The notes under the pieces: model-generated
What the model saw: only the letters and a program-made list of their open reading frames with translations
Databases searched by the model: none
What the model was told of the DNA's origin: nothing
Translations under genes and position numbers: made by a program
Assembly: GCA_028824685.1 (NCBI GenBank)
Contig: JAPPCZ010000003.1
Location: 31,139 to 95,138 of the forward strand
DNA: 64,000 nt
From: Candidatus Poribacteria bacterium
Lineage (GTDB): Bacteria > Poribacteria > WGA-4E > WGA-3G
Reading direction: 5' to 3'
Part shown: positions 36,839 to 46,135 of the stretch, piece by piece
Position numbering within the stretch: the stretch's first letter is position 1
Layout: each line of letters begins with the position of its first letter

Positions 36839-37143
36839 GATAGACAGATAATATCATATATTCTATCGGAAAACAATCAAATTTGTTGCTTCGTTTCTTG
36901 CTTCCAAAGTCATTCGGATTCGGATTTTCTCAACATTTCGGATTTACCCAATTATCAAACAGATTCAATATAGATTTGTCAATAGGTTCCCCTAATCCGC
37001 GTAATCCGAGCAATTCGCGATAATCCGCGATTCAGAAATTGACAAATATTGACACACCTTTACCTCAAAATACGCTTGCTATCTTTGGGCAAAATTTGTT
37101 ATATTTTTAATGTCAATAGAAGCAGTCCATTATAACACATCTT
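36839..37143. other. Intergenic region between divergent genes
   Basis: 305 bp. It holds the AATCCGCG-rich repeat copy 2 (36992-37032). Nothing else recognised; promoters for both neighbours should lie here. Confidence 0.6.
36992..37032. repeat. AATCCGCG-rich short repeat, copy 2
   Basis: Units TAATCCGCG, TAATCCGAG, CAATTCGCG, ATAATCCGCG, ending CGATTCAGA, as at 29897-29940. Confidence 0.6.
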
Positions 37144-37161
37144 ATGAAAGCGTGCGTTTTA

Positions 37162-39201
37162 ATGAAACACAAGTTTATTCTAATATCCCATCTCATTTTA
37201 GTAGCGTTCGGATTCATTGCCCAAGCAGTAGCACAAGACAGTGAAACTATTCCTGACAAACTTGTGCTGAAATTAAATGAAGCGAATTCTGACTTAGAAT
37301 TATCATATTATCCTTGGAAATATCATCCGGGCGATAATCCAGAATGGGCGAGTCCAACTTTTGATGATACCGAGTGGGAATCCGGTGGCACACTTGATAC
37401 ATTGGTACTTCAAAATGGACGATTCGAAAGCGAGTGGGAGGGAATAGGTTGGTTCAGACTACATGTATCCGTTCCTGATAGGCAGCTCTGGAATACCCCG
37501 CTGGCACTTCTGATGATATATCATGCGGGTGCCTCTGAAATCTATCTTGACGGGGAGTTGATTTATGCCTTTGGTAAAGTGGGAACGCGGAAAGAGGAAG
37601 AGGAACCCTATTGGGAGCGAAACCCACAGGTCGTCTCGTTTTCTGGTCAAACCGACCATGTGATTGCAGTTCGGTATTCCAACTTCTCATCTCCGTTTGG
37701 ATTTTGGCTTGACGTAGTAACACTGAAAGAAAGTATTATAGGGCGTGTCACTATGGTTCGCCACGGCACCACTTTACAGATGGTATGGACAGCGATTACT
37801 GTTTTTCTCATGCTGCAGCATCTATTGCTGTTTTTCTTTTTTCCCCGCGCAAAGGAAAACCTCTATTTCGCGATATCAACAGGGAGCATCGGGGCATTTA
37901 TTTTTCTCACGTTCCAATTTGCTCTGTGGACGACAAGCAACACACAAATTCTGTTTTTAATTCGGCTACTTATCTGCGTATATGTCCTAATATTTGTGTC
38001 GGGAAAGTTATTCCTCTATACCCTCTTTTATCCAAAGCTGCCCAAGCTCTCTTGGTTCTTTCTTACAGGATGGGTTGTTACCCTTTGTGTCAATCTATTT
38101 GGTATTGATAAATACGCGTTTAATATTACGGGTTCCTATGCGTCTAATATCAGCGCAGGATTAGGGGGTCTTCTCTTATTTCTATTTACGATTTTGACGT
38201 TTTTAGAGATTGTCAGAGTCATTATTGTTGCAATCTTTAAGAAAAAAGATGGCGCGTGGATATTTGGACTTGGCTCACTCGCCCCTATAATCCTGCCATT
38301 CATATTCGGTTTTATTGCGGCGCGAACAGGATTCAGAATTAACTGGGAATTGGGAATAATCATTTTATTTCTTGCGCCACTTTTTTCAATGTCAATTTAT
38401 CTTGCTCGCAACTTCTCCCGAACGAGACGAAAACTTGAAACAGAGGAGCTTGAGCGACAACTCTTGGAAGTTGAAAACACCCGCAAAACAGAGGAATTGG
38501 AAGAAGCGCGTGAACTCCAGATGTCAATGCTGCCACAAGGCCCACCTGAACTTCCGAATCTTGATGTGGATTTTGAGATGCGTCCAGCAACAGAAGTTGG
38601 TGGCGACTATTATGATTTCAATCTCACTGACGACGGTCAACTCACCATCGCAATTGGAGATGCTACAGGACACGGTATGAACGCAGGACTTGTTGTTTCT
38701 GCTGTCAAAAGTCTTTTCAAAACATCTACACCAGAAGCAGGTAACTTGGAAACGCTTGAACGGATTTCGCAAGGTATTAAGAGCATGAATCTAAAACGGC
38801 TATATATGGCCATGACCCTTGCTACGTTCAACGACAATACACTAACGCTTGCATCCGCGGGAATGCCACCAACGCTTATCTATCGTTCAGACGAAAACAT
38901 GGTAGAGGAGATACTTCTCGAAGGCATGCCTTTGGGTGGTGTGATTGGATCTGAGCGACAAGAAGCAACGTTTGAACTTAAATCTGGCGATACTCTCCTG
39001 CTTATGAGTGATGGTCTACCGGAAATGTTGAATCCTGAAAACGAGATGTTAGACTATCCAAAGACAAAAGAACTTTTTACAGAAGTTGCAGATAAATCTC
39101 CAAAGACAATTATGAGACACATCTTTAGAGAAAGCACTTCGTGGGCAGACGGGGAACCACAGGCAGATGATGTAACACTTGTTGTCATTAAGGTAAAATA
39201 A
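37162..39201 (+). CDS. Seven-helix sensor fused to a SpoIIE-type PP2C phosphatase
   Basis: Membrane receptor that likely converts an extracellular signal into dephosphorylation of an anti-sigma-factor antagonist. With the ATG at 37162 (a further ATG at 37144 is possible) the protein is 679 aa: signal peptide (1-24), an extracytoplasmic beta-sandwich of about 170 residues (W-x-x-x-x-F-D-D-T-E-W, then GIGWFRLHVSVP and GASEIYLDGELIYAFGKVG, a galactose-binding-like fold), seven membrane helices at about 195-415 (7TMR-DISM-like), a coiled coil (about 420-460, RKLETEELERQLLEVENTRK) and the SpoIIE phosphatase with EVGGDYYDF and ATGHGMNAGLV metal motifs and MSDGLPE. No anti-sigma gene is adjacent. 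Confidence 0.88.
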   Translation: MKHKFILISHLILVAFGFIAQAVAQDSETIPDKLVLKLNEANSDLELSYYPWKYHPGDNPEWASPTFDDTEWESGGTLDTLVLQNGRFESEWEGIGWFRLHVSVPDRQLWNTPLALLMIYHAGASEIYLDGELIYAFGKVGTRKEEEEPYWERNPQVVSFSGQTDHVIAVRYSNFSSPFGFWLDVVTLKESIIGRVTMVRHGTTLQMVWTAITVFLMLQHLLLFFFFPRAKENLYFAISTGSIGAFIFLTFQFALWTTSNTQILFLIRLLICVYVLIFVSGKLFLYTLFYPKLPKLSWFFLTGWVVTLCVNLFGIDKYAFNITGSYASNISAGLGGLLLFLFTILTFLEIVRVIIVAIFKKKDGAWIFGLGSLAPIILPFIFGFIAARTGFRINWELGIIILFLAPLFSMSIYLARNFSRTRRKLETEELERQLLEVENTRKTEELEEARELQMSMLPQGPPELPNLDVDFEMRPATEVGGDYYDFNLTDDGQLTIAIGDATGHGMNAGLVVSAVKSLFKTSTPEAGNLETLERISQGIKSMNLKRLYMAMTLATFNDNTLTLASAGMPPTLIYRSDENMVEEILLEGMPLGGVIGSERQEATFELKSGDTLLLMSDGLPEMLNPENEMLDYPKTKELFTEVADKSPKTIMRHIFRESTSWADGEPQADDVTLVVIKVK

Positions 39202-39250
39202 TTTCTTGCATCTATGGTAGATTTTAGAATTAATTAGACATTACAGTTCT

Positions 39251-39276
39251 GTAGGAGGGAACTCCGATTCCCGACT
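39251..39276 (+). repeat. GTAGG hairpin repeat, type B
   Basis: Stem GGGAA/TTCCC around CTCCGA, ending CGACT. It stops 2 nt before the left end of the IS630 element, so the transposon either inserted at its edge or the repeat marks the insertion hot spot. Confidence 0.8.
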
Positions 39277-39278
39277 AA

Positions 39279-40430
39279 TACCATATTAACGTAATTTTTC
39301 TTGGTATATATATTTTAGATATGTTATTGTGAAGAAATGAAAAAGAAAAAACATGAGGTTTTTCCTCACTTTTCAGTAGAAGTTCTTAGACAAAAGTATC
39401 TTGAATGTGAATGTCCTCGTGAACGGACACATTGGCATATTATTTGGTTTCTTGCTGATACCACACATCCCCGAACACCTCGTGAAGTCGCTGAGATTGT
39501 AGGACGCACGCCGGACTGTGTTCGCAAGTTGCTCAAAAGCTATAACGCACAAGGTGAAGCCGCTATACAAGATAAACGCAAAAACAATGGAGGCAAGCGT
39601 TTTTTGGATGAGACACAGCAAGCAGCTCTTGAGGTTGCGCTATCAGTGTCCCCTGCTGATGGCGGTCTTTGGACAGGTCCGAAGGTGGCGGCGTGGATAT
39701 CCGAAACACTACAGCGTCCTGTCAGTGATGTGTCAGGTTGGAAATATCTCAAGCGTCTCGGTTGGACTTTACAAACACCTCGTCCACACCATCAGGCAGC
39801 TGCAACCGTTGATGAGCAGCAGACCTTTAGAAAAAACGAAAAGAGCGGGTAGCCACACTTGAAAGTCAACACCCGGAGAAACCTGTAGAGATTTGGGCAT
39901 AAGATGAGACGCGGTTGGGATTATTGCCGGTTCATCGGCGTGTCTGGGCGAAGCGGGGAGAAAGACCGATAGCCTCAGTGTGTCCGGTATATAAATGGTT
40001 ATATAGTTTCGGCTTTGTCCATCCACAGACAGGTGAAACCTATTGGCTGTTGATGCCGAGTGTAAGTGTTGAAGTCCTGAACCTTGCGTTGTCAGAGTTT
40101 TCTCGGGATGTGAACCCGGAAGGCAAGAAACAGCTAATCCTCTTGTTAGATCGTGCGTGTTTTCACACGGGTAAGGGTTTAGAAGTCCCATAAGGGATTG
40201 AGTTATTTTATTTACCGCCGTATACGCCCGAACTTCAACCTGCTGAACGGCTATGGTCTCTGTTGCGAGAGGTCGTTGTGAATAAAGTTTTTACAAAGCT
40301 GTCAGCACTTGAAGAAGTAGTTATGAAAAGGTGTCAATGGTTCACCAGAAATAGAGAGAAGGTGCGGGCACATGTAGGTTTTGAGTGGATTTGCAAAATA
40401 GAAAAACAATATGAATTCCGTTAATTTAGT
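39279..40430 (+). mobile_element. IS630-family insertion sequence, inactive
   Basis: The ends ATACCATATTAACGTAATT (from 39278) and, read in reverse from 40432, ATACTAAATTAACGGAATT match at 16 of 19 positions. TA stands at both edges, as expected for IS630 insertion. About 1.15 kb. Confidence 0.75.
39337..40424 (+). pseudogene. IS630-family transposase pseudogene
   Basis: N-terminal HTH part (39337-39852): TPREVAEIVGRTPDCVRKLL, then GLWTGPKVAAWISETLQRPV. A frameshift near 39825-39845 in an A-rich run moves into the second frame, which continues to the TAA at 40422. That frame holds the DDE core: DETRLGLLP (first Asp), LLLDRACFHTGKGL (second Asp) and LPPYTPELQPAERLW (Glu), but is cut by in-frame TAA codons at 39900 and 40191. 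Those stops are TAA, so recoding does not apply; the gene is dead. Confidence 0.85.
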
Positions 40431-40487
40431 ATAAGTAGTATACCTGCCGATGTTGAGATATTCTATTCTGTTTAGGGTTAACTTAAC

Positions 40488-43349
40488 CTACTTCATAATA
40501 ACCATTTTCCGCGTTTGGGTTAAATCGGAGGTAATCAATTGATAAAAATATACACCTGATGCGAGTCGTTCACCAGAATCATTTCGACCATCCCAGTAAG
40601 CAGCGCGGGATTTACCAACATAAAATCCAGTTGTTTGGAATCCAAGGTCAAGATGGCGGACAAGATGTCCTGCTGCATCGTATATATTGACCGTCACATC
40701 GGAATCATTAACTAACTGATAAGGTATCCATGTTTCTGGATTAAACGGATTAGGGTAATTGTTTAATAATACTGTCTCACCGGGTTTTAGCAAATCAGGA
40801 GTGAAGTGCAACTCGGCAAAAGCTTGTTGGATTTCTTTTCCGTTGATTTGGTGCTGTAGCGTCCGAATCAAATTGTTATTAACATCACGAACTTCAATCA
40901 TTAAAACATCACCGATTGAAATAACGGGTTTTAGATTGGTGTTTGCCCAGACAGCATGTGTGTTGTTTGCGTCAATAGTTTGGGAGATGCCTGTACGTGG
41001 ATTGTGTACAGTCAATTTTAAACTTTCAACATCAAATTGAGCGTGGAAGATAAATGCCCATGCACTGGCTATAGATGTCTGTGCGGGAGCTGCTGCAGTA
41101 TTTTGCCATGCGCTGCCGCTGAAATGTACCGTTTGTGATTCTGTGACGTTCACAATGTATCCTTTACCCCCTTCGATCGGGAAACCGTCACCAGACGAAT
41201 TCGCTGTGAACCCGATAAATTTACTAAGCGATGAATCGAGTTCAATAATCATTGTTGAGGCTGTTTTTTCCATAAAGGAACGTGCTGTATACGGTTTATC
41301 CGGCATCAGCGGTAAACTTATCATGTTCAAACCCGCTGTGAGTTGGAGGTCAAAAGCACTTTCGGCTGTCGTAGATATAGATAAACTGTCAGCACGAAAT
41401 GCAAGGTTCTGAACACGTTCGTCACTTTCGGGACCCACATCAGCAATTGAAAAAGGTGTTTCTGAAAAGTTCGCTGCAAGATATTCCGCAAGTGCATCCT
41501 GCTCTGTACCAGGAGCAGCGAAAGTGGCTTTCCCTCCTGACTGATCTTCGGTCATCATTTCGGAGAGTTCTATGGGATTCGCGTTTGGAAAGCTGGGAAA
41601 TGGATAATCGTCACCGCCGCCTGCAAGAAAATTAAGTGTAACAATCTTGAATGTTCTTTCAGAATCTCCAACAACATATCCATTCTGAGCAACAATATCT
41701 GTAATTGATCCATGATTATTTGTAATAACAAGAGATTGAACCCTTAAACCTTCTGGGAGTGAAGTGTCATAACTAAACGCAAGACCTGCGACTTGCGGGA
41801 AACGCCCTGGTGTAGAACCAGCATCTGACGCTGCAACACCATGTTCAATCACTTCAAGTAACTCAGATGTGGTCAAAGTTAAGAGAGTTAATCCGTTATT
41901 GAATCGAAGTGTGTTCTCAATGTCAATCTGTGAAATCTGCCCTTCTGCTTTTCCGACTAAAGGATTGGCAGGAGGTGGTAGTAAAGTGCTGCCGGTTCCA
42001 ATGCCGATTGATGCGCGGATGCCTCCTCCATTTTTCAGTGATGCAACAACCGTAGTATCAATCATTTGCGCAGCAGCTAAGTTGGCATCAGCGGATAAAT
42101 TGCCGAGGTTGGTTTCCTCTGTTCGCACTGAACCCCTATTACCATTCAAATAGACGTTTGTTTTTCCAAAAAGATTCCCATCTTTCAGACTTACAACATT
42201 TCGGATTGCATTGGTAATTTCAACGACGCGTGGAGATGGATCAACGTTGCCGGTGTCTATAACACCCAGTTTGTCGGTTACAAAAGCACCACTTATGTTA
42301 GCGTCAATTGATTCAGGTAGTAGGATACCAGCATTATCAAAGTCTACAACGAGTCTGCCGACATATCTATAATGTCCATCTGTTCCGACAATTGCAATCG
42401 GTTCATTCGTAGCGGATTGTGCTAAGATTGGATACGGTTTTCCTGCAGTATCTCCATCATGCAGACGGTCTGTTTCGTCAGCAAGCAATGCGTTTGAACC
42501 GCCTGCGATAATAATATCAACATCACGTAAATGCGTTGCCAATGCTTCATCAACGCTGATTTGCTGCAGGTGTGCGGTAAGAATGATTTTGTTAATACCA
42601 GTTGCTGTTAACGCATCAACATTTTCTTGGACAATAGATGCGAGTGCTGCAATATCATTTGGATCTTCAGGTGCAATCTTCACATCTCCTGGTAAGGATA
42701 TGCTTCTGAGTATCGGTGTGGTTATACCGACCACACCAACCTTTTCACCTGAAGCGGTGGTAATTACAACGCTTTTGGTGATACTGTTTGGCACTGAATT
42801 TGCTTCTTGTCCGGCATCAACCACAAGATGGGCAAGGTTGCTATCACGACTGAAATCAAGGTTAGCACTTAGGAATGGAAACGCTGTGCCAACATAGTCT
42901 CTGTCTACTTGAATCACACTTGCCAGAGTACCTGTGCCAGTATCGAATTCATGGTTACCGAGCGCGGATGCCATGAATCCCATTGCATTCAGCATCAAAA
43001 TATCAGCACGTCCTGACCCTTCACGTCCTAAAACGTCTCGTAGACTTCGGTCATTTCCCGCTGCGAAGAATGGTCCCGGAATAAAACTGTCCCCAGCACC
43101 AATGATAACCGTATCTTCAACTTCGGCTTTGAGTGCGTTTAGGATAGACGAGAAACGCGGCGCATTTTCAAGTGCTTCAATACCGCCTTCCATATCTGCG
43201 GCATGGAGTAGTTGAAGTGTGAAATTTTGTGATGTTTCTTGTGAGTTTAATTCTGCTTCATTATCTTGGGAAAAGGCGAGTGTAAGAAAAACTAAAATAG
43301 AGATTGAAAGAACAACACATGTTAGAATAGCAACACTTTTATTATTCAT
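40488..43349 (-). CDS. Secreted 5'-nucleotidase/2',3'-cyclic phosphodiesterase-like protein with C-terminal sorting domain
   Basis: Calcineurin-like phosphoesterase plus 5'-nucleotidase C-terminal domain (UshA-type), probably acting on extracellular nucleotides. The start at 43349 has AGGAG about 11 nt upstream and gives a signal peptide at residues 1-25. The phosphoesterase part (about 40-330) shows ADMEGG, GAGDSFIPGPF and GNHEFDTGT. The nucleotidase C-terminal domain is at about 370-610 (GGGIRASI...). The end is a FlgD-like sorting domain: LNNYPNPFNPETWIPYQL, SRAAYWDGRND, SGVYFYQL and final RKMVIMK, as in type IX-type or Poribacterial secreted proteins. Canonical D-x-H at the first metal site is D-x-E here, and the usual G-H-x-H is GGSN, so metal binding is altered. 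Confidence 0.87.
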   Translation of the reverse strand: MNNKSVAILTCVVLSISILVFLTLAFSQDNEAELNSQETSQNFTLQLLHAADMEGGIEALENAPRFSSILNALKAEVEDTVIIGAGDSFIPGPFFAAGNDRSLRDVLGREGSGRADILMLNAMGFMASALGNHEFDTGTGTLASVIQVDRDYVGTAFPFLSANLDFSRDSNLAHLVVDAGQEANSVPNSITKSVVITTASGEKVGVVGITTPILRSISLPGDVKIAPEDPNDIAALASIVQENVDALTATGINKIILTAHLQQISVDEALATHLRDVDIIIAGGSNALLADETDRLHDGDTAGKPYPILAQSATNEPIAIVGTDGHYRYVGRLVVDFDNAGILLPESIDANISGAFVTDKLGVIDTGNVDPSPRVVEITNAIRNVVSLKDGNLFGKTNVYLNGNRGSVRTEETNLGNLSADANLAAAQMIDTTVVASLKNGGGIRASIGIGTGSTLLPPPANPLVGKAEGQISQIDIENTLRFNNGLTLLTLTTSELLEVIEHGVAASDAGSTPGRFPQVAGLAFSYDTSLPEGLRVQSLVITNNHGSITDIVAQNGYVVGDSERTFKIVTLNFLAGGGDDYPFPSFPNANPIELSEMMTEDQSGGKATFAAPGTEQDALAEYLAANFSETPFSIADVGPESDERVQNLAFRADSLSISTTAESAFDLQLTAGLNMISLPLMPDKPYTARSFMEKTASTMIIELDSSLSKFIGFTANSSGDGFPIEGGKGYIVNVTESQTVHFSGSAWQNTAAAPAQTSIASAWAFIFHAQFDVESLKLTVHNPRTGISQTIDANNTHAVWANTNLKPVISIGDVLMIEVRDVNNNLIRTLQHQINGKEIQQAFAELHFTPDLLKPGETVLLNNYPNPFNPETWIPYQLVNDSDVTVNIYDAAGHLVRHLDLGFQTTGFYVGKSRAAYWDGRNDSGERLASGVYFYQLITSDLTQTRKMVIMK

Positions 43350-43387
43350 CAGCAAATTTTCTCCTAATGCATCAAATATCAAGTTTA

Positions 43388-43528
43388 TAATACCATTTCT
43401 AACATATAATATCCATTGGAAGATTTTATATCATATTGGAACTCAACAAAAAGCAGACGTAAGAGGCGCAGTGAATTGCGATTCAATACGTTTTTGTTAA
43501 TAAGAAGCTATTATTCAGAAATGGTATA
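43388..43528. mobile_element. MITE-like element with AATACCATTTCTA ends, copy 2
   Basis: TAATACCATTTCTA (43388-43401) and AGAAATGGTATA (43517-43528) are inverted. The inside differs from copies 1 and 3 and has no long GTAGG stem. A solitary end, AGAAATGGTATAATTT, is at 43695-43710. Confidence 0.55.
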
Positions 43529-43727
43529 ATTACGTCTTGCTTGTGTCACTTGAAACTAAAAGAACGTCAATCACGAGATTGAGGCAAATCAAAGGAGTTG
43601 TTCCGTCAATAATTAGAGCGTATCTCATAAATAGGATTTGTTGGTTCATTATCAGTAGAATGATTATTAACAAATCTATTTCGGTAATTCATCCAGAAAT
43701 GGTATAATTTCATAGGATTATTTACCT

Positions 43728-43800
43728 AAAAGTATACCGTACGGTATACTTTTTTATACCGTGGTATACTTTTGAAAACTGCTCCTAATCCAGTCTGTGT
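43728..43800 (+). repeat. P repeat, copy 3
   Basis: Perfect 26-bp palindrome at 43728-43753 (half-site AAAAGTATACCGT), then ATACC-GT-GGTATAC and the CCAG-tctgtgt-CTGG box. Confidence 0.75.
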
Positions 43801-44207
43801 CTGGGTTTATCGGTGTTTTTTGTAGAATTATTAATTTTATATTTTTTCATTTTTGGTAACTTTTGATATTCTGCCCGAATTCCTGTTTTTTTGGCATTTC
43901 GGCAATGTATTTAATAGTTCTCTGAATGTTGGTATTTTGAAATGTTGACATAATTGTGGCGTCTTATAGATAAAACTTTATGTAATACTAATTATTACAT
44001 AAGAGAACAGTGTTTGTCAAGTTAAATTTACATTTTATCAAAGGCATTCAATTTTTGGTTTGTTAACCCGTTTGGTGCAAAGGTCGCGATTCGGAAATCG
44101 AAATCAACGGTATGAATGCCATTTAGGCATTCACTGCCTACAAGGTTTTGGGATCGGGCTTTCAAAGCCTTCCAACTATTTATGAGATAAGTTGTAGTCA
44201 CTATAAC

Positions 44208-44298
44208 GCGTTGTGCCAGTTAACATTTGGTATATTTATATTTCACATGTTCCTCTTGTTTGGATTTGCATTCCGCAACTTTTCTGATATCTGTTGTC
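44208..44298 (+). repeat. Q repeat, copy 2
   Basis: GTTGTGCCAGTTAACATTTG...TTTCACATGTTCCTCTTG...TTTGCATTCCGCAACTTTTC, ending TATCTGTTGTCC: matches 3157-3265 with an internal deletion of the ATTGGAAATA part. Confidence 0.65.
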
Positions 44299-44304
44299 CT
44301 CAAG

Positions 44305-44363
44305 GTAGGAGGGAACTCCGATTCCCGACTGCAAACGTGTCGCGATTCGGAGATCGCTCCTAC
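44305..44363. repeat. Inverted GTAGG pair, type B (+) and type A (-)
   Basis: Type B at 44305-44330 and type A in reverse at 44339-44363, the mirror of the pair in the ruv operon. Confidence 0.8.
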
Positions 44364-44668
44364 AAATATGAATAGTTGTGAAAAATAACAAAACTTTCGC
44401 TTAACTGACACAAGTCGTCACTATAGATTTCCATACAATCAGTATAGCCGATGAAGACTTGAAAATCATCGCAGAACCCGCGAATGGCATGCTACAGGTA
44501 CACAACTTTGCTGCCCTTTTCTGTGCAGTGAAGTATTTAATTTGTTCTTTTTTGTGCAGATTCCACTCTCAATATAGCGTTTAACCTACTTATATCGTGC
44601 GTTGTGCGACTGGCACATATCTTGCTCTTAGTGGTGTAAGTTTATCTTTATATTTTTCGAGGTGAATG

Positions 44669-46135
44669 ATGAGACCAAAAAGAACGACAGGGGCCTTAAT
44701 GACTTCGCTTGTGATCCACTTCATTTTAGTTTTTATTGCCGGACTCTACCTCGTCACGCAAACGCAGAAATTTCAGAACATCATTAGTTTAGATATTGTT
44801 AAGGTTGATCCACCGAAACCACCGAAAGTGCATAAACCAATAGTCAAACCGACCGTCTCAGTAGAAAGCCCGGTTGTCACTAAACCCGTGCCAGTTCAAC
44901 CTCGCCTAACAACCATTTTCGCGCGCAATACAATTTCAAATACCCATCAAACATTATTAGAATTTTCTAACCGAGCTGTCAAGGTAGATACGCCGATCGA
45001 TCCGACCGTGCCGAAACTTGTTAATCCCAATACATCAATGTCAGATGCAAGCACCGATACAGATTTACCTATGTCCAATTTACCGAATGCGTTACCTTTT
45101 GCACGTCCATGGGCAAGTGCGCCATCTGTGGGTTTCGCTAATGTTGCACGCGGGATGGCAGGTTACGTGCAAGTGAAGGTATCATTTGTGCATCCACCTG
45201 GGTTATCTATGGTTGAAAACGTGGGCGTAGAGCGCAGTGCACTTGAAAGGATGGCGGGTAGCATTACACTTGGTGACGATGACATTCCGTCCTTTCCCAA
45301 GAATGATCCGTATGGGTACGTCGTCGGCAGGGGGCGCGATATTCGTGGGGGGATCCGTTTCGCACGGATACGGCACAGTCTTTCTGACTGGTGGGCAGAT
45401 TCATCTGCACTGAATGCGCTGACGAAATGGCTCAATGAGAAAACCAAAATCAGAGCGGACATGAACGTTGAAGGCGGTACCATCAAACTAACCGATGCGA
45501 ACCTACATAAAACGCCAATCGTTTTTATGACAGGACACGATCCGACATTCACAAGATCACGGAACCTGCTTAGCAGACAGTACGGCGGGGGTAAGATAGA
45601 TAACCGGTTTACCGTAGCAGAAGCTGCGGGGCTACGAAAATATCTTGTTGAAAAAGGGGGCTTTCTCGTCTTTGACGATTGTGGCGTCAATGCACCCGCA
45701 CAAGCAATGGTGCGTTTGTTCCTTGCACAAATGCGTTATGTTATGCCTGAATATCAAGTACAGCGGATTGAAAATACCCACGAGGTATACAACAATTTCT
45801 ACCAAATGGGCGGTCCCCCTATCGGATTCGATATTTTCTGGTGGGGCACTCGTCCGCCGAAACGGAATTTTCTCGAAGGGGTCTCGGTCGGTGATAAATT
45901 GTCCGTTATTGTTGTGCGGCGCGACTATATGTGCGCAATGGAGACTGTCAGCATACCAACACGCAGTGTCCACTATTCGCCAGGTGTTTATCGTTTCCTG
46001 ACAAACGTCATGGTATACGCATTAACAAGCGGTGCTATCTCAGATTACTCCGATTATGTACCCGAAGACGCTTTAGTGCAAAAAGAACTACCAACACGCG
46101 CGCCACAAGCCGCAAAAGTTGGTGCAACTGAATAA
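44669..46135 (+). CDS. DUF4159 domain protein with TonB-like N-terminus
   Basis: 488 aa. Residues 1-30 form a single membrane anchor followed by a proline-rich stretch (VDPPKPPKVHKPIVKPTV), the plan of TonB/energy-transducer N-termini. The DUF4159 domain lies in the C-terminal 250 residues: FARIRHSLSDWWADSSALNA, PIVFMTGHDPTF, AEAAGLRKYLVEKGGFLVFDDCG. DUF4159 proteins occur with MoxR/BatA-type gene sets, which is the case here with the opposite-strand cluster from 49 kb on. GAGGTG is 5 nt before the ATG at 44669, so this ATG is preferred over the one at 44666. The role is not known. Confidence 0.82.
   Translation: MRPKRTTGALMTSLVIHFILVFIAGLYLVTQTQKFQNIISLDIVKVDPPKPPKVHKPIVKPTVSVESPVVTKPVPVQPRLTTIFARNTISNTHQTLLEFSNRAVKVDTPIDPTVPKLVNPNTSMSDASTDTDLPMSNLPNALPFARPWASAPSVGFANVARGMAGYVQVKVSFVHPPGLSMVENVGVERSALERMAGSITLGDDDIPSFPKNDPYGYVVGRGRDIRGGIRFARIRHSLSDWWADSSALNALTKWLNEKTKIRADMNVEGGTIKLTDANLHKTPIVFMTGHDPTFTRSRNLLSRQYGGGKIDNRFTVAEAAGLRKYLVEKGGFLVFDDCGVNAPAQAMVRLFLAQMRYVMPEYQVQRIENTHEVYNNFYQMGGPPIGFDIFWWGTRPPKRNFLEGVSVGDKLSVIVVRRDYMCAMETVSIPTRSVHYSPGVYRFLTNVMVYALTSGAISDYSDYVPEDALVQKELPTRAPQAAKVGATE

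Larger units (their letters stand above)
43350..44665. other. Repeat cluster without genes
   Basis: 1.3 kb. In order: AATACCATTTCTA element (43388-43528), P repeat (43728-43800), a partial type A hairpin (about 44082-44099), a collapsed ATCAACGGTATGAATGCC hairpin (44103-44135), Q repeat (44208-44298), and an inverted type B/type A GTAGG pair (44305-44363). No conserved reading frame was found. The right end should contain the promoter of the DUF4159 gene. Confidence 0.7.

Noticed and set aside
39900..40193. TAA codons in the IS630 transposase as possible recoding sites
   Set aside because: They are TAA rather than TGA, a frameshift is also present, and IS elements decay often; pseudogene is enough.
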